A stretch of DNA of 64,000 bases from Parvibaculum indicum (GTDB lineage: Bacteria; Pseudomonadota; Alphaproteobacteria; Parvibaculales; Parvibaculaceae), in assembly GCF_011762095.1 (NCBI RefSeq), contig NZ_JAASQO010000001.1:372001-436000 (forward strand), read 5' to 3'. Made by a program: the position numbers and the translations under genes. The notes below the pieces were generated by a model. It had not been told where the DNA came from, ran no database searches, and saw only the letters and a program-made list of their open reading frames with translations. Shown piece by piece: positions 1 through 21,726 of this stretch. Numbering within the stretch: the first letter of the stretch is position 1; each line of letters begins with the position of its first letter.

Positions 1-365
1 CGGAAGTCACGCACGCGCGGCAGCGCGATGGTGATCAGGCGGTCCAGGAACTCGTACATGCGGTCGCGGCGTAGCGTAACCTTCACGCCGATCGGCATAT
101 CTTCGCGAAGCTTGAAGCCGGCGATCGAGGTCTTGGCCTTGGTGATGACCGGCTTCTGGCCGGTAATCGCCTGAAGGTCCTCGAAGGCGGACTTGATCTT
201 CTTGGAGTCGCCAACGGCCTCGCCGACGCCCATATTGATCACGACCTTGTCGATCCGCGGGATCTGAAGCACGTTCGCGTAATTGAACTGCTCTTTCATC
301 TGGCCGCGGATGGCCTCGTTATACTGTGCGCGCAGACGCGGCGCGTAGCTCTGTGCTTCAGCCAT
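1..365 (-). CDS. rplE: 50S ribosomal protein L5, 5' part only
   Basis: Large-subunit protein that binds 5S rRNA and contacts the central protuberance. About 121 N-terminal residues are visible, starting [11 protein letters not shown] and including the family stretch [20 protein letters not shown]; the C-terminal third lies beyond the window start. The start codon at 365-363 lies inside the end of rplX, an 8-nt overlap that suggests translational coupling. The position after rplX is the usual S10/spc operon order. Confidence 0.97.
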   Translation of the reverse strand, partial: MAEAQSYAPRLRAQYNEAIRGQMKEQFNYANVLQIPRIDKVVINMGVGEAVGDSKKIKSAFEDLQAITGQKPVITKAKTSIAGFKLREDMPIGVKVTLRRDRMYEFLDRLITIALPRVRDF

Positions 366-675
366 CGATCACATCTCCCGACGCCTTGGCGAAACGAACC
401 TTGCGGCCGTCGTCCAGCGTCTTGAAACCAACTCGCGTCGCCTTGCCGGAAGCGGGATCGGCAATGGCGAGATTCGACAGGTGAATGGACGCCTCGCGGG
501 TCGAAATGCCGCCGGCCGACACCTGGGACGGCTTCTCGTGGCGCTTCACCATGTTCACGCCCTGAACGAGAGCGCGGGACTCCTTGGGAAGCACGGCGAG
601 AACTTCGCCGGTCCGACCCTTGTCCTTGCCCGCCAGGACAACGACCTTGTCACCCTTTTTGATCTTCTGGGCCAT
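358..675 (-). CDS. rplX: 50S ribosomal protein L24
   Basis: Assembly-initiating 50S protein of 105 residues. The KOW motif lies near the N-terminus ([20 protein letters not shown]), followed by the typical [10 protein letters not shown] segment. The ATG at 675 shares one base with the stop of rplN (TGATG), which is why this start is chosen over a longer reading that runs upstream into rplN. Same operon as its neighbours. Confidence 0.97.
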   Translation of the reverse strand: MAQKIKKGDKVVVLAGKDKGRTGEVLAVLPKESRALVQGVNMVKRHEKPSQVSAGGISTREASIHLSNLAIADPASGKATRVGFKTLDDGRKVRFAKASGDVIDG

Positions 676-1043
676 CAGAGCACCTCCGGGGCCAGCGAGA
701 CGATCTTCATATGGTTCTTCGCGCGAAGTTCGCGGGTCACCGGACCGAAGATACGGGTGCCGATCGGCTCGCCCTGATTGTTCACAAGCACCGCCGCATT
801 GCGGTCGAAACGGATGACGCTTCCATCTGCGCGGCGGATATCCTTCGCGGTGCGGACGATCACGGCCTTGACCACATCGCCCTTCTTCACCTTGCCGCGC
901 GGAATGGCTTCCTTCACGCTGACGACGATGATGTCGCCCACGGAAGCGTATTTCCGCTTGGAACCACCCAGAACCTTGATGCACATCACGCGACGCGCAC
1001 CAGAGTTGTCGGCGACCTCCAGGTTTGTTTCCTGTTGAATCAT
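675..1043 (-). CDS. rplN: 50S ribosomal protein L14
   Basis: Ribosomal protein of exactly the usual 122 residues, starting [20 protein letters not shown]. It forms part of the intersubunit bridge with 16S rRNA and contacts L19. Its stop overlaps the start of rplX by one base. It lies 43 bases after rpsQ in the S10/spc gene order. Confidence 0.98.
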   Translation of the reverse strand: MIQQETNLEVADNSGARRVMCIKVLGGSKRKYASVGDIIVVSVKEAIPRGKVKKGDVVKAVIVRTAKDIRRADGSVIRFDRNAAVLVNNQGEPIGTRIFGPVTRELRAKNHMKIVSLAPEVL

Positions 1044-1086
1044 AACTTCATCCGCCTTCGCTCGGACCGAACCTCACCCTTGGGGC

Positions 1087-1323
1087 TCAGGCCTCGTCCG
1101 TAATGACTTCCCATCGCTTGCTACGAGAGTGCGGGCGGCATTCCTGGATCTTCACGATCTGGCCGACCTTCGCCTGATTGCTCTCGTCATGAGCGTGATA
1201 CTTCTTGGTGCGGCGCACGATCTTCTTCAGGAGCGGGTCCTTGAAGCGGCGCTCGATATTCACTGTCACCGTCTTTTCGTTCTTGTCGCTGACAACGACA
1301 CCCTGGAGGATTCTCTTCGGCAT
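1087..1323 (-). CDS. rpsQ: 30S ribosomal protein S17
   Basis: Primary 16S rRNA-binding protein of 78 residues with the OB-fold sequence of the family ([19 protein letters not shown] near the start, then [23 protein letters not shown] nearby). It follows rpmC after 11 bases, in the conserved L16-L29-S17 order. Confidence 0.97.
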   Translation of the reverse strand: MPKRILQGVVVSDKNEKTVTVNIERRFKDPLLKKIVRRTKKYHAHDESNQAKVGQIVKIQECRPHSRSKRWEVITDEA

Positions 1324-1334
1324 GGTTCTCGTCC

Positions 1335-1541
1335 TCAGCCCTTGTTCTGTTCAGCCGGCGCGGCCTGCCGCTGCATGGTCTTGATCCGCGCAATGTCTCG
1401 GCGGATCTGACGGAAGCGCGCAGTCTTCTCCAGCTGGCCGCTCGCCTGCTGGAAGCGAAGGTTGAACTGTTCCTTCTTCAGCTTCACCAGCTCGTCATCG
1501 AGCTGGTCCGGCGTCATGTCTCTCACTTCACTGGCCTTCAT
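1335..1541 (-). CDS. rpmC: 50S ribosomal protein L29
   Basis: Small 68-residue helical protein at the polypeptide exit tunnel, beside the docking site for trigger factor and SRP on L23. The N-terminus [18 protein letters not shown] and the central [17 protein letters not shown] helix are characteristic. The C-terminus ends in an Ala/Gln-rich tail. It lies 63 bases after rplP, a slightly longer gap than elsewhere in this operon. Confidence 0.97.
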   Translation of the reverse strand: MKASEVRDMTPDQLDDELVKLKKEQFNLRFQQASGQLEKTARFRQIRRDIARIKTMQRQAAPAEQNKG

Positions 1542-1604
1542 GGCCCGACCCTTTCATTTCGTCGCCGCCGCACGGCGGGAAATTTGCCTTAACCGTCCTT
1601 ACGC

Positions 1605-2024
1605 TCAACCGTGCTCGCCGGGACGCGCGACAAAGCGCGTCTTGACCGGAAGCTTGGCCGCCCCGAGGCGCAGCGCCTCTTCGGCGATCGCATGCGGAAC
1701 ACCGTCGATCTCGAACATGATCCGGCCCGGCTTCACTTTGGCCGCCCAGTATTCCGGCGTGCCCTTACCCTTACCCATGCGGACTTCGGTCGGCTTCTGC
1801 GAAACCGGAACGTCCGGGAAGATACGGATCCACACACGGCCCGCGCGCTTCATGTGACGCGTGATCGCACGGCGTGCCGCCTCGATCTGGCGCGCGGTGA
1901 CGCGAGCCGGCTCCTGGGCCTTCAGGCCATAGGCGCCGAAATCCAGATTCGTTCCGCCCTTCGCGGCGCCGTGGATACGGCCCTTGTGTTGCTTGCGGAA
2001 CTTTGTGCGCTTCGGTTGCAGCAT
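1605..2024 (-). CDS. rplP: 50S ribosomal protein L16
   Basis: Protein of 139 residues that helps form the A-site region and binds near 5S rRNA. It starts [19 protein letters not shown] and carries the conserved [20 protein letters not shown] segment and the GKGTPEYW motif. It lies between rpsC and rpmC in the standard order. Confidence 0.98.
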   Translation of the reverse strand: MLQPKRTKFRKQHKGRIHGAAKGGTNLDFGAYGLKAQEPARVTARQIEAARRAITRHMKRAGRVWIRIFPDVPVSQKPTEVRMGKGKGTPEYWAAKVKPGRIMFEIDGVPHAIAEEALRLGAAKLPVKTRFVARPGEHG

Positions 2025-2089
2025 CGTCGTTACTCTCTATCGCTCGATCGCGGGAATGTTTTCGTCCCGCCGATTGTGCTTAAGCCCTT

Positions 2090-2800
2090 TTAGCCGTTCT
2101 GGTGCTCGCGGCGCTGACGCTGGCCGCTGCCATCGCCTTCCAGCGCGCGGCGTTCGGACGCCATCGGATCGTGCTCAAGGATTTCGCCCTTGTAGATCCA
2201 AACCTTCACGCCGCATGTGCCGTAAGCCGTCTTCGCCGTCGCAACGCCGTAATCGATGTCGGCGCGCAGCGTGTGAAGCGGCACGCGGCCTTCACGGTAC
2301 CATTCCGTGCGCGCGATTTCCGCGCCGCCCAGACGACCCGAGCAGGTGATACGGATGCCGCCCGCGCCGAGACGCATAGCCGACTGCACCGCCCGCTTCA
2401 TCGCGCGGCGGAACGCCACACGGCGCTCGAGCTGCTGCGCGATATTGTCCGCGACCAGCGTCGCGTCGATCTCGGGCTTACGGACCTCGACGATGTTCAG
2501 ATGAACTTCCGAACCCGTCATCTTGCTGATCTTGCGGCGAAGGACTTCGATGTCCTGGCCCTTCTTGCCGATCACCACACCCGGACGCGCCGTGTGGATG
2601 GAGACCCGGCACTTCTTGTGCGGACGCTCGATCACGATGCGCGACACGCCGGCCTGCTTGACTTCCTTTTCCAGGAACTCGCGGATCTTCAGATCCTCGT
2701 GCAGCAGCTTGCCGTATTCGTGACGGCCGGCATACCAGCGGGAGTCCCAGGTGCGGTTGATACCCAGCCGCAGACCGATCGGATTAACTTTATGACCCAT
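2090..2800 (-). CDS. rpsC: 30S ribosomal protein S3
   Basis: 236-residue protein of the 30S head that lines the mRNA entry channel. The start [13 protein letters not shown] at 2800 is chosen because it matches the family N-terminus and overlaps the rplV stop by one base; the open frame continues 31 codons further upstream without similarity. The KH domain with [14 protein letters not shown] is at about residues 68-82. A short polar tail ([11 protein letters not shown]) ends the protein. Confidence 0.97.
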   Translation of the reverse strand: MGHKVNPIGLRLGINRTWDSRWYAGRHEYGKLLHEDLKIREFLEKEVKQAGVSRIVIERPHKKCRVSIHTARPGVVIGKKGQDIEVLRRKISKMTGSEVHLNIVEVRKPEIDATLVADNIAQQLERRVAFRRAMKRAVQSAMRLGAGGIRITCSGRLGGAEIARTEWYREGRVPLHTLRADIDYGVATAKTAYGTCGVKVWIYKGEILEHDPMASERRALEGDGSGQRQRREHQNG

Positions 2801-3180
2801 CAGGCCGTCTCCTCGACTTGGCGAACGACGATCGTGAGCTGGCTGAACGGCTTCTCGATGCGGCCGACGCGACCACGCGCGCGGGCATGCCACCGCTTCA
2901 TCACCAGGTTCTTGCCAACATAGGCCTCGGAGACGACGAGATCGTCGACATCGAGGTCGTGGTTGTTTTCCGCATTCGCGATCGCGCTCTGCAGAATCTT
3001 CTTCACGTCCTTCGCGATACGCTTGCGCGAGAAGGTCAGGTCGGCGAGCGCCGTCTCCACCTTCTTGCCGCGAATGGTCTGCGCGACGAGGTTCAGCTTC
3101 TGCGGGCTGATGCGGATCATGCGACCCACGGCCTGCGCCTCATTCTCAGGCAGACGCCTTTTTGCTGCAGGTTTGCCCAT
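2800..3180 (-). CDS. rplV: 50S ribosomal protein L22
   Basis: 126-residue protein whose extended hairpin reaches into the exit tunnel. The family sequence [21 protein letters not shown] is at about residues 16-36 and the hairpin region [14 protein letters not shown] is near residue 95. It sits 3 bases after rpsS and overlaps rpsC by one base, so it is tightly coupled within the operon. Confidence 0.97.
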   Translation of the reverse strand: MGKPAAKRRLPENEAQAVGRMIRISPQKLNLVAQTIRGKKVETALADLTFSRKRIAKDVKKILQSAIANAENNHDLDVDDLVVSEAYVGKNLVMKRWHARARGRVGRIEKPFSQLTIVVRQVEETA

Positions 3181-3183
3181 GGC

Positions 3184-3459
3184 TTACCTCTTCGCTTTCT
3201 TGTCGGCCGTGTGGCCGTAATAGGTCCGCGACGGCGAGAACTCGCCGAGCTTGTGGCCCACCATGTCTTCCGTGACCAGGACCGGCACATGCTTCTTGCC
3301 GTTATGCACACCGAAGGTCAGGCCGACGAACTGCGGCAGGATGACCGAGCGGCGGCTCCAGGTCTTGATGACTTCCTTGCGTCCCGAAGAACCCGACTTC
3401 TCTGCCTTCTTGAGCAGATACCCGTCGACGAAGGGGCCTTTTTTGACTGAACGAGCCAT
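3184..3459 (-). CDS. rpsS: 30S ribosomal protein S19
   Basis: 91-residue protein of the 30S head that binds 16S rRNA with S13. It starts [20 protein letters not shown] and contains the family motif [13 protein letters not shown] with [20 protein letters not shown] close behind. Length and position after rplB are standard. Confidence 0.98.
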   Translation of the reverse strand: MARSVKKGPFVDGYLLKKAEKSGSSGRKEVIKTWSRRSVILPQFVGLTFGVHNGKKHVPVLVTEDMVGHKLGEFSPSRTYYGHTADKKAKR

Positions 3460-3470
3460 AATGAGTTCCC

Positions 3471-4304
3471 TTAACCCTTACGCTTGTGACGGCTACGGAC
3501 GATGTACTTGTCGGTCGCCTTGTTTTTGCGCGTGCGCTTGCCCTTGGTCGGCTTGCCCCACGGCGTCACCGGATGACGGCCGCCCGAAGTACGCCCTTCA
3601 CCACCGCCATGCGGATGGTCGACCGGGTTCATGACCACGCCGCGAACATGCGGGCGCTTGCCCATCCAGCGCTTGCGGCCGGCCTTCGCGATCGTGATGT
3701 TCATGTGGTCCGGATTGGACACCGCGCCGATCGACGCCATGCACTCGCCCGACACCATGCGCGTCTCGCCGGAAGAAAGGCGAACAAGCGCATATCCCTG
3801 GTCGCGGCCGACGAGCTGCACATAGGCGCCCGCGGACCGTGCGATCTGACCGCCCTTGCCCGGCTTCATCTCCACATTGTGGATGATGGTGCCGACCGGA
3901 ATGTTCTTCAGCGGCATCGCATTTCCCGGCTTCACGTCGACGCGCTCGCCCGAAACCACCTTGTCGCCGGTCTGCAGACGCTGCGGCGCCAGAATGTAGC
4001 TCAGCTCGCCATCGTCATACTTGATGAGCGCGATGAACGCGGTCCGGTTCGGATCGTATTCGAGCCGCTCGACCGTCGCGGAGACATCGGCCTTGCGACG
4101 CTTGAAGTCCACAAGGCGATAGCTGCGCTTGTGCCCGCCACCGCGGAAGCGCGTGGTCACGCGGCCCTTGTTGTTGCGGCCACCCGACTTTGTCAGGCCT
4201 TCCGTCAAGGTCTTCACGGGCTTGCCCTTGTGAAGACCCGACCGGTCCACAATCACCAGGCCGCGTTGCGCCGGGCTTGTCGGTTTGTATTTCTTCAGTG
4301 CCAT
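3471..4304 (-). CDS. rplB: 50S ribosomal protein L2
   Basis: 277-residue protein close to the peptidyl transferase centre. It starts [20 protein letters not shown]. The near-universal motif [14 protein letters not shown], which includes the histidine linked to peptidyl transferase activity, is at about residues 224-238. It sits 44 bases after rplW. Confidence 0.98.
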   Translation of the reverse strand: MALKKYKPTSPAQRGLVIVDRSGLHKGKPVKTLTEGLTKSGGRNNKGRVTTRFRGGGHKRSYRLVDFKRRKADVSATVERLEYDPNRTAFIALIKYDDGELSYILAPQRLQTGDKVVSGERVDVKPGNAMPLKNIPVGTIIHNVEMKPGKGGQIARSAGAYVQLVGRDQGYALVRLSSGETRMVSGECMASIGAVSNPDHMNITIAKAGRKRWMGKRPHVRGVVMNPVDHPHGGGEGRTSGGRHPVTPWGKPTKGKRTRKNKATDKYIVRSRHKRKG

Positions 4305-4348
4305 AGCTTTAAGCTTCTTACCTTGGCGGCCCTAGCGGACCCAGTTCC

Positions 4349-4639
4349 TCAAAGACCCGTCGTGATATCGATCGAATGGCCCTCTTCGAGGGTCACGACC
4401 GCCTTCTTGACGTCGCTCTGCTTACCCTTGATGCCGCGGAAACGCTTGGTCTTGCCCTTCCGGTTCAGCGTGTTGACCGCCTTCACCTTCACCTTGAAGA
4501 GAGCTTCGACCGCTTCCTTCACCTGGGGCTTCGTCGCGGTATCGACGACCTTGAAAACCACCTGGTTGTTCTCGGCCGCGAAGGTCGACTTTTCGGTGAT
4601 GATCGGCGCCACGATGATGTCGTAATGCGTCTCGCTCAT
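4349..4639 (-). CDS. rplW: 50S ribosomal protein L23
   Basis: 96-residue exit-tunnel protein and docking point for trigger factor and SRP. It contains [15 protein letters not shown] near the N-terminus and the basic loop [20 protein letters not shown]. Its ATG overlaps the stop of rplD in an ATGA arrangement (4636-4639), indicating translational coupling. Confidence 0.98.
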   Translation of the reverse strand: MSETHYDIIVAPIITEKSTFAAENNQVVFKVVDTATKPQVKEAVEALFKVKVKAVNTLNRKGKTKRFRGIKGKQSDVKKAVVTLEEGHSIDITTGL

Positions 4640-5259
4640 TTGAACCGCGCCTCCAGGCTCTCGACTGCGGCCTTGGTCAGCACGAGCTTCTCGCGCCGCA
4701 GAATGTCGTACACATTGATGCCCTGCACCGGCAGCACATCCACATTCGGGATGTTGCTCGCGGCCTTGGCGAAATTCGTGTCGAGCTCCGCGCCGTCGAT
4801 GATCAGCGCATTGCTCAGTCCCAGCTTCGCCAGGGCATCCTTTGCCGCCTTGGTCTTCGGCTCGGCCAGCTTCGCCTCGTCCAGGATGACGAGGTTGTCG
4901 CTCTTTGCCTTGCTGGACAGCGCATGGCGCAGCGCAAGGGCGCGAACCTTCTTGGGCAGGTCGATCGCATGGCTGCGCACGACCGGGCCGAACGCCTTGC
5001 CGCCACCGCGGAACTGCGGCGCCTTACGGTCGCCGTGCCGCGCACCGCCAGAGCCCTTCTGGCGCACGAACTTCTTGCCCGTGGCCGAGATTTCGCTGCG
5101 GCCCTTCGTCTTGTGCGTACCGGCCTGGCGCTTGGCGAGCTGGTAGCTGACCATACGATGCAGGATGTCCGCGCGGGGTTCCAGCGCAAACACATCGTCG
5201 AGAAGCTCGACGGAGCCTGCCTTGCCGGCATCAAGCGTGGTTACGTCCGCCTTCATCAC
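4636..5259 (-). CDS. rplD: 50S ribosomal protein L4
   Basis: 207-residue protein lining the exit tunnel; in enterobacteria it is also the autoregulator of the S10 operon, which is not shown here. The conserved [22 protein letters not shown] loop is at about residues 69-90, followed by [21 protein letters not shown]. The start may be either of two adjacent ATG codons (MMKADV). It overlaps rplC and rplW by four bases each. Confidence 0.97.
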   Translation of the reverse strand: MMKADVTTLDAGKAGSVELLDDVFALEPRADILHRMVSYQLAKRQAGTHKTKGRSEISATGKKFVRQKGSGGARHGDRKAPQFRGGGKAFGPVVRSHAIDLPKKVRALALRHALSSKAKSDNLVILDEAKLAEPKTKAAKDALAKLGLSNALIIDGAELDTNFAKAASNIPNVDVLPVQGINVYDILRREKLVLTKAAVESLEARFK

Positions 5260-6050
5260 GCACCTTCCTTGTCGGCGCCTTCGGCACCATTCGTCTCTTC
5301 AGCCGGCGCCTCGGCGGGAGCCTCTTCGGCGGCCGCTTCCGCGGCTTCCTCGGCAGGCTTCGCAATTTCTTCACCGGCCCGGCGGAACCCGCCCGGCATC
5401 GGCACATCTTCGGGAAGCTTGGACTTCACGGCGTCGCGAAGCATGATCCAGCCACCCTTGGAGCCCGGTACCGCGCCGCGCACCATGATGAGGCCGCGCT
5501 CGGGGTCGGTCTGCACCACTTCAAGGTTCTGCGTCGTCACGCGACGCGCACCCATGTGGCCGGCCATCTTCTTGCCCTTGAACACCTTGCCGGGATCCTG
5601 GCATTGACCGGTCGAACCGTGGCTGCGGTGGCTGATCGACACGCCATGCGTCGCACGCAGGCCGCCGAAATTGTGCCGCTTCATCGCACCCTGAAAGCCC
5701 TTACCGATCGACGTGCCGCAAGCATCCACGAGCTGGCCGGCGACGAAATGATCCGCCGTCAGTTCCACGCCCACATCGAGCATGTTTTCGGGGGTCACGC
5801 GGAATTCCACGATCTCCCGCTTCGGCTCAACGCTCGCCACGGCAAACTGGCCGCGCTGCGATCTGGACACGTTCTTCGCCTTGGCAAGCCCCGCACCGAG
5901 TTGAACGGCGGTGTAGCCGTTCTTTTCCTCGGTCCGCTGGCTGACAACCTGGCAGTTATCCAGCTTCAGCACCGTCACTGGTACATGCCGCCCGTCTTCG
6001 GTGAACAGGCGGGTCATGCCCATCTTTTTGACAATCACACCGGAACGCAT
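5256..6050 (-). CDS. rplC: 50S ribosomal protein L3 with an Ala/Glu-rich C-terminal tail
   Basis: 264-residue L3 that nucleates 50S assembly. The ATG at 6050 ([16 protein letters not shown]) matches the family; the open frame extends 21 codons upstream without similarity. The core ends near residue 225 and is followed by about 40 residues of mostly Ala, Glu and Pro, longer than the roughly 209-residue enterobacterial protein. The segment [20 protein letters not shown] (about 145-164) contains the glutamine methylated by PrmB in other bacteria. Confidence 0.96.
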   Translation of the reverse strand: MRSGVIVKKMGMTRLFTEDGRHVPVTVLKLDNCQVVSQRTEEKNGYTAVQLGAGLAKAKNVSRSQRGQFAVASVEPKREIVEFRVTPENMLDVGVELTADHFVAGQLVDACGTSIGKGFQGAMKRHNFGGLRATHGVSISHRSHGSTGQCQDPGKVFKGKKMAGHMGARRVTTQNLEVVQTDPERGLIMVRGAVPGSKGGWIMLRDAVKSKLPEDVPMPGGFRRAGEEIAKPAEEAAEAAAEEAPAEAPAEETNGAEGADKEGA

Positions 6051-6087
6051 GGTCCCATTCCTCGTCTTGATCCAGAAAACAAGCTGC

Positions 6088-6396
6088 TTAGAGCTTGATT
6101 TCCACGTCCACACCGGCCGCCAGGTCGAGCTTCATAAGAGCGTCCACCGTCTGGGGCGTGGGGTCCACGATGTCGAGCACACGCTTGTGCGTCCGAATTT
6201 CGAATTGCTCACGGCTCTTCTTGTCGATATGCGGGCCGCGAAGCACCGTAAATTTTTCAAGCCGCGTCGGCAGCGGGATAGGACCCAGAACCTGGGCGCC
6301 CGTACGCTTCGCCGTGTTCACGATTTCCCGCGTGGACACGTCCAGCACACGGTGGTCGAAACCCTTGAGCCTGATGCGGATCTTCTGCTGTTGCAT
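6088..6396 (-). CDS. rpsJ: 30S ribosomal protein S10
   Basis: 102-residue protein of the 30S head, also the NusE antitermination factor that pairs with NusG and NusB. The start [19 protein letters not shown] at 6396 is chosen by family match; the frame extends 14 codons upstream. It is the first gene of the S10 cluster and follows tuf directly, so the str and S10 operons are adjacent. Confidence 0.97.
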   Translation of the reverse strand: MQQQKIRIRLKGFDHRVLDVSTREIVNTAKRTGAQVLGPIPLPTRLEKFTVLRGPHIDKKSREQFEIRTHKRVLDIVDPTPQTVDALMKLDLAAGVDVEIKL

Positions 6397-6427
6397 CTTC
6401 AATCCTTGCCTGTAATCGGCTTGGGCG

Positions 6428-6450
6428 GGGCGCGCCATCGAGGCGCGCCC
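6428..6450 (-). other. Hairpin between tuf copy 1 and rpsJ
   Basis: A perfect 9-bp stem (6428-6436 with 6442-6450, loop of 5) built on the sequence GGCGCGCC, in the 70-base gap between tuf and rpsJ. No U-run follows on the transcribed strand, so it does not look like a standard terminator. It could be an attenuation or processing site between the str and S10 segments. Confidence 0.5.
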
Positions 6451-6466
6451 TCACCTGTTTCTTACA

Positions 6467-7657
<1,191 letters not shown>

Positions 7658-7699
7658 TTCGGCGCTCCATCCTTCTGGAACTGACTTCGTTTAACGGGA

Positions 7700-9775
<2,076 letters not shown>

Positions 9776-9817
9776 AGCAGCAGCCTCAGCGACTTGGATC
9801 CCGTCAGGGCCCTTTGA

Positions 9818-10300
<483 letters not shown>

Positions 10301-10672
10301 TTACTTCGGACGCTTCGCGCCATATTTCGAACGGCGCTGGCGGCGATCCTTGACACCCTGCGTATCGAGCACGCCACGGATGATGTGGTAGCGAACGCCC
10401 GGCAAGTCCTTCACGCGGCCGCCACGGATCATCACCACGGAGTGTTCCTGGAGATTGTGGCCCTCGCCCGGGATATAGCCGGTCACTTCGTAACCGTTGG
10501 TCAGGCGAATACGCGCGACCTTACGAAGGGCCGAGTTCGGCTTCTTCGGGGTCGTCGTATAAACGCGCGTGCACACGCCTCGCTTCTGCGGGCAAGCCTG
10601 CATCGCCGGTACTTTGTTCCGCTTCACCTGCGGCTTGCGCGGATTGCGGATTAGCTGGTTGACTGTGGGCAT
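10301..10672 (-). CDS. rpsL: 30S ribosomal protein S12
   Basis: 123-residue decoding-centre protein. The start [19 protein letters not shown] at 10672 is chosen by family match; the frame runs 38 codons upstream without similarity. The segments [15 protein letters not shown] and [13 protein letters not shown] keep the lysines at the positions equivalent to K43 and K88, so the protein looks like the streptomycin-sensitive form. It is the first gene of the str operon. Confidence 0.98.
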   Translation of the reverse strand: MPTVNQLIRNPRKPQVKRNKVPAMQACPQKRGVCTRVYTTTPKKPNSALRKVARIRLTNGYEVTGYIPGEGHNLQEHSVVMIRGGRVKDLPGVRYHIIRGVLDTQGVKDRRQRRSKYGAKRPK

Positions 10673-11108
10673 TCGTCTTTTCGCCTGTCGACCTTGATTG
10701 TCCAAAACAAAAACGTCGCACAGCCCCTTTTCGTATCGAAATGGGCTGAGCGCGCTGCGGAACACGAGGCCGTTTTCGGCCCTCATGTCCCAGAATGCAG
10801 AGGACCCCGGAACCCGGGATCATGCGCCATTCCTCGTATTCGGTTTACCGGCCTCAGTGTCTAGATCGGCCTTGAGACGGCGCCTGTTTCGGCTGCCTTC
10901 GGGCCCAGTGCTCTACTACCTGAAGCGAAAGTGCGCGGAAGTTACTTCCGGCCCCTGCCCCCGTCAACCCCAACCTTAACGAAATGCCCAGATTTCTGCC
11001 GTCCGGAGAGCATCGAGGGCAAAATCCGGAAAATATCGCTCCCGCGTCCGCTCGGGAGCTGAAAAATCACTCTCAAACCTGTATCCGGCGGGCGCCGGAC
11101 GGGTGTTT
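10673..11108 (-). promoter_or_regulatory. str operon leader and upstream gap
   Basis: A 436-base gap with no convincing gene. On the minus strand it carries the presumed str promoter (see 10939-10967), about 260 bases of leader, and a hairpin-forming stretch at 10721-10748 (a 6-bp outer stem CAGCCC/GGGCTG and an inner AT-rich stem). The far end, 10968-11108, holds nothing that I recognise. Confidence 0.5.
10939..10967 (-). promoter_or_regulatory. Candidate sigma-70-type promoter of the str operon
   Basis: On the minus strand, TTGACG (10967-10962) is separated by exactly 17 bases from TAACTT (10944-10939). The -10 element overlaps a perfect 13-base palindrome GGAAGTTACTTCC (10937-10949). Transcription from here would give a leader of about 260 bases before rpsL. 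No transcription data support it. Confidence 0.5.
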
Positions 11109-12050
11109 TCAGGGGGAATCGTTGGCTCCCGAGTCAGAATCGCACCCCAGCCGGCGGCCCATGACGCGGAAAATGACCGGATTCGCACACAGCTCGGCGA
11201 ATCCCTCCGCCGCCCGCCGGTCGGCAAGTCGGCCGAAATCGGCCAGGAGGTCCAGACAAATGAAGATGGTACGGACCTGCGATTTGTAGAAAGCATCGGG
11301 GCTCCCGCCGCAATTCGTGACGGACACCTTGACGGGAACCGGCCAGTCCATCAGCCCGTCCAGCCGGTCTGCGATACGGTCGAAAAGTCGGCTCCGCCTC
11401 AGGATCTCATAAACATGCCGGTTATCCGGGCCAACCGGCTTGTCGTATTGCATCGAGAGCATCGGCAGTCGCGCGCCCCGCCTCTTCGCCACCTCCGGCG
11501 CACGCCTGTGCTGACTGTACAGCCACTCCACCGCGCGCTTGGCCCGGGCAAACTCCCGGTCGCAGAACCAGCCTCGCTCCACAGGCAGGAGCTTCGTATC
11601 GAGCGAGAGGGAGAGCAAATCCTGATTAGCCCCCATGGCGAGGCAGTTGATGTTGTAGAAACGCACGATGGAGAGCGGGTGTTCGTCCCAATAGGGCTTC
11701 AGCTCCGTCGCCCGTCCCCTGGCTTCCCACTCCTGATGCCACTCGGCCGAAACCATCAGTAGCCGGTCGACGCCGCTCGGCCGGCTCTGCACGTCGTAAT
11801 TGAGGACCATGAGCACGGTCGCCAACGTATCGGCGGCTTCCTCCTCCCGGCTGAAGAGCGGCACGTCGAAAACATCGAAGGCCGCATGACCGAACTCATG
11901 CAGCAGGGTGAACTCCGCATTCGCAAGGACATATTCGGTCCGCAAAATGTCCAGTTCATCCTTATCGAGCGGTCGCGCCGACGCCGGAACGGCGGCCAAT
12001 GGCAGAGCCAGGCAAAATGCCAGAAGCGATCGGATGACTTGCCCGAACAT
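11109..12050 (-). CDS. Secreted DUF4344-type putative zinc metallopeptidase
   Basis: 313 residues with an N-terminal signal peptide (about 1-25: a hydrophobic stretch ending in VPASARP). The zinc motif HEFGHAAFD at about residues 51-59 fits HExxH, and EEEAADTLA some 18 residues later could supply the third ligand, as in the DUF4344 family of putative metallopeptidases. The substrate is unknown. It sits between the rpoBC terminator and the str promoter, on the same strand but probably as a separate unit. No strong ribosome-binding site precedes the chosen ATG, so the start is uncertain. Confidence 0.75.
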   Translation of the reverse strand: MFGQVIRSLLAFCLALPLAAVPASARPLDKDELDILRTEYVLANAEFTLLHEFGHAAFDVFDVPLFSREEEAADTLATVLMVLNYDVQSRPSGVDRLLMVSAEWHQEWEARGRATELKPYWDEHPLSIVRFYNINCLAMGANQDLLSLSLDTKLLPVERGWFCDREFARAKRAVEWLYSQHRRAPEVAKRRGARLPMLSMQYDKPVGPDNRHVYEILRRSRLFDRIADRLDGLMDWPVPVKVSVTNCGGSPDAFYKSQVRTIFICLDLLADFGRLADRRAAEGFAELCANPVIFRVMGRRLGCDSDSGANDSP

Positions 12051-12071
12051 GCCTGAAATATCCTCGTGAAA

Positions 12072-12104
12072 GAAAAAGGGCCGCGCGGTAGTCCCGCGCG
12101 GCCC
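12072..12104 (-). terminator. Intrinsic terminator of the rplKAJL-rpoBC operon
   Basis: A perfect 11-bp GC-rich stem (12078-12088 with 12094-12104, loop of 5). On the transcribed minus strand it is followed at once by TTTTTCT. It lies 26 bases after the rpoC stop. Confidence 0.9.
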
Positions 12105-12129
12105 GTTTCCCGGATCGTCGGAGACGGCC

Positions 12130-16326
<4,197 letters not shown>

Positions 16327-16451
16327 GAGACGTCTCCTGAGCTTTGGCCGCCAGGCCAACGGGGGTGATTTTCGCGGATGGTGGGGCCTTCCTTCCGCCT
16401 ACCCCGTATTTCGATACCCATAATTCCCTTCCGCGCGTTTCGCGGGAAGAC

Positions 16452-16480
16452 GGCGGCGCGCCCGTCATGGGCGCACCGCC
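16452..16480 (-). other. Intercistronic hairpin between rpoB and rpoC
   Basis: Two 12-base arms (16452-16463 and 16469-16480, loop of 5) pair with one G-U on the transcribed strand. No U-run follows. The location suggests an RNA processing or stability element in the rpoBC message. Confidence 0.5.
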
Positions 16481-16494
16481 TTTCGTCCTGATCG

Positions 16495-20583
<4,089 letters not shown>

Positions 20584-20733
20584 ATGTGCTCCTCGCAACG
20601 CTCTGTCTAAGAACGGCGGCCGGGCGTTTTGTCCGGAAGAAGGGCCGCCCGGTCTCATGCCCTTCTCTCCCGGTATCTCCGGTAGTCCTCGCGCCAATAT
20701 CCCGTTTCAAGGGGCGGCCGCTGAGGGATCGGC

Positions 20734-20760
20734 CGGGACGGAAGCCGAAGCTCCGTCCCG
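20734..20760 (-). other. Attenuator-like hairpin between rplL and rpoB
   Basis: A perfect 9-bp stem (20734-20742 with 20752-20760, loop of 9) in the 197-base gap between rplL and rpoB. The transcribed strand has no U-run after it. In Escherichia coli the corresponding gap holds a partial attenuator and an RNase III site, so a similar role is possible here. Confidence 0.5.
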
Positions 20761-20780
20761 GACCGCGTAGTCGTAAGGTC

Positions 20781-21158
20781 TTACTTGAGTTCGACCTTGG
20801 CGCCGGCGCCTTCGAGCTGCGCCTTGAGCTTTTCGGCTTCTTCCTTTTCCACACCTTCCTTGATGGGCTTCGGAGCGCCTTCCACCATGTCCTTGGCTTC
20901 CTTGAGGCCAAGGCCGGTGATCGCACGGACTTCCTTGATCACGTTGATCTTCTTGTCGCCCGCGTCGGCCAGGATCACGTCGAACTCGCTCTGTTCGGCA
21001 GCGGCTTCGCCACCCGCGGCGGCACCACCGGCAGCTGCGACGGCAACCGGCGCAGCGGCGGAGACGCCCCACTTCTCTTCGAGCATCTTGGAAAGCTCGG
21101 CGGCTTCCAGGACGGTCAGGTTCGACAGGTCTTCAACAATCTTTTCCAGATCAGCCAT
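20781..21158 (-). CDS. rplL: 50S ribosomal protein L7/L12
   Basis: 125-residue stalk protein, present in several copies, that recruits translational GTPases. It has the N-terminal dimerisation domain ([20 protein letters not shown]), an Ala/Gly-rich hinge around residues 35-52 and the C-terminal factor-binding domain [20 protein letters not shown]. It follows rplJ after 49 bases. Confidence 0.98.
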   Translation of the reverse strand: MADLEKIVEDLSNLTVLEAAELSKMLEEKWGVSAAAPVAVAAAGGAAAGGEAAAEQSEFDVILADAGDKKINVIKEVRAITGLGLKEAKDMVEGAPKPIKEGVEKEEAEKLKAQLEGAGAKVELK

Positions 21159-21207
21159 TTTTCAATCTCTCTTGGATTCGGTTGGTTTCGATTTCACCGG
21201 ATCGGCC

Positions 21208-21726
21208 TCAGGCCGCTTCGTCCTTGGTGGCATAGGCATTCAGCACGCGTGCGAGCTGGCCGGCAGGCGCCTGAACGACACCGGCAATACGCGTGGCGGG
21301 CGTGTTGATCATGCCCACGATCTTGGCGCGCAGCTCATCCAGCGACGGCATGTCAGCAAGCTGCTTCACGCCGTCCGCGTCCAGTACGGTCTCGCCCATC
21401 GCGCCGCCCAGGATCACCAGCTTCTGGTTTTCCTTGGCGAACTTGGCCGCAATCTTGGGTGCTGCGACCGGATCGTCCGAATAGGCAATGGCCGTCGGCC
21501 CCGTGAAGAGATCGGAGATCCCTGCCATCGGGGTGCCATCAAGAGCGAGCTTGGCGAGCCTGTTCTTCGTTACCTTGAACGAGGCCCCCACCTCACCCAT
21601 GCGTGAACGGAGGTCTGTGATCTCCGTCACGGTGAGGCCGGTGTAGTGGGCAACGACAACCACGCCGGTCGTGCTGAACACGCCATTGAGCTGCGTTACG
21701 AGCTCGGATTTTTCCGCTCTATCCAC
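21208..21726 (-). CDS. rplJ: 50S ribosomal protein L10
   Basis: 172-residue stalk base protein that carries the L7/L12 dimers. It starts [21 protein letters not shown] and shows [20 protein letters not shown] and the C-terminal helix used for L7/L12 binding. With L7/L12 it normally represses its own translation through the leader upstream; a structured leader is present here. Confidence 0.97.
   Translation of the reverse strand: MDRAEKSELVTQLNGVFSTTGVVVVAHYTGLTVTEITDLRSRMGEVGASFKVTKNRLAKLALDGTPMAGISDLFTGPTAIAYSDDPVAAPKIAAKFAKENQKLVILGGAMGETVLDADGVKQLADMPSLDELRAKIVGMINTPATRIAGVVQAPAGQLARVLNAYATKDEAA

Noticed and set aside
10698-10979. Short open frames in the gap upstream of rpsL.
   Set aside because: They have no ribosome-binding site, no similarity and overlap the presumed str promoter and leader.
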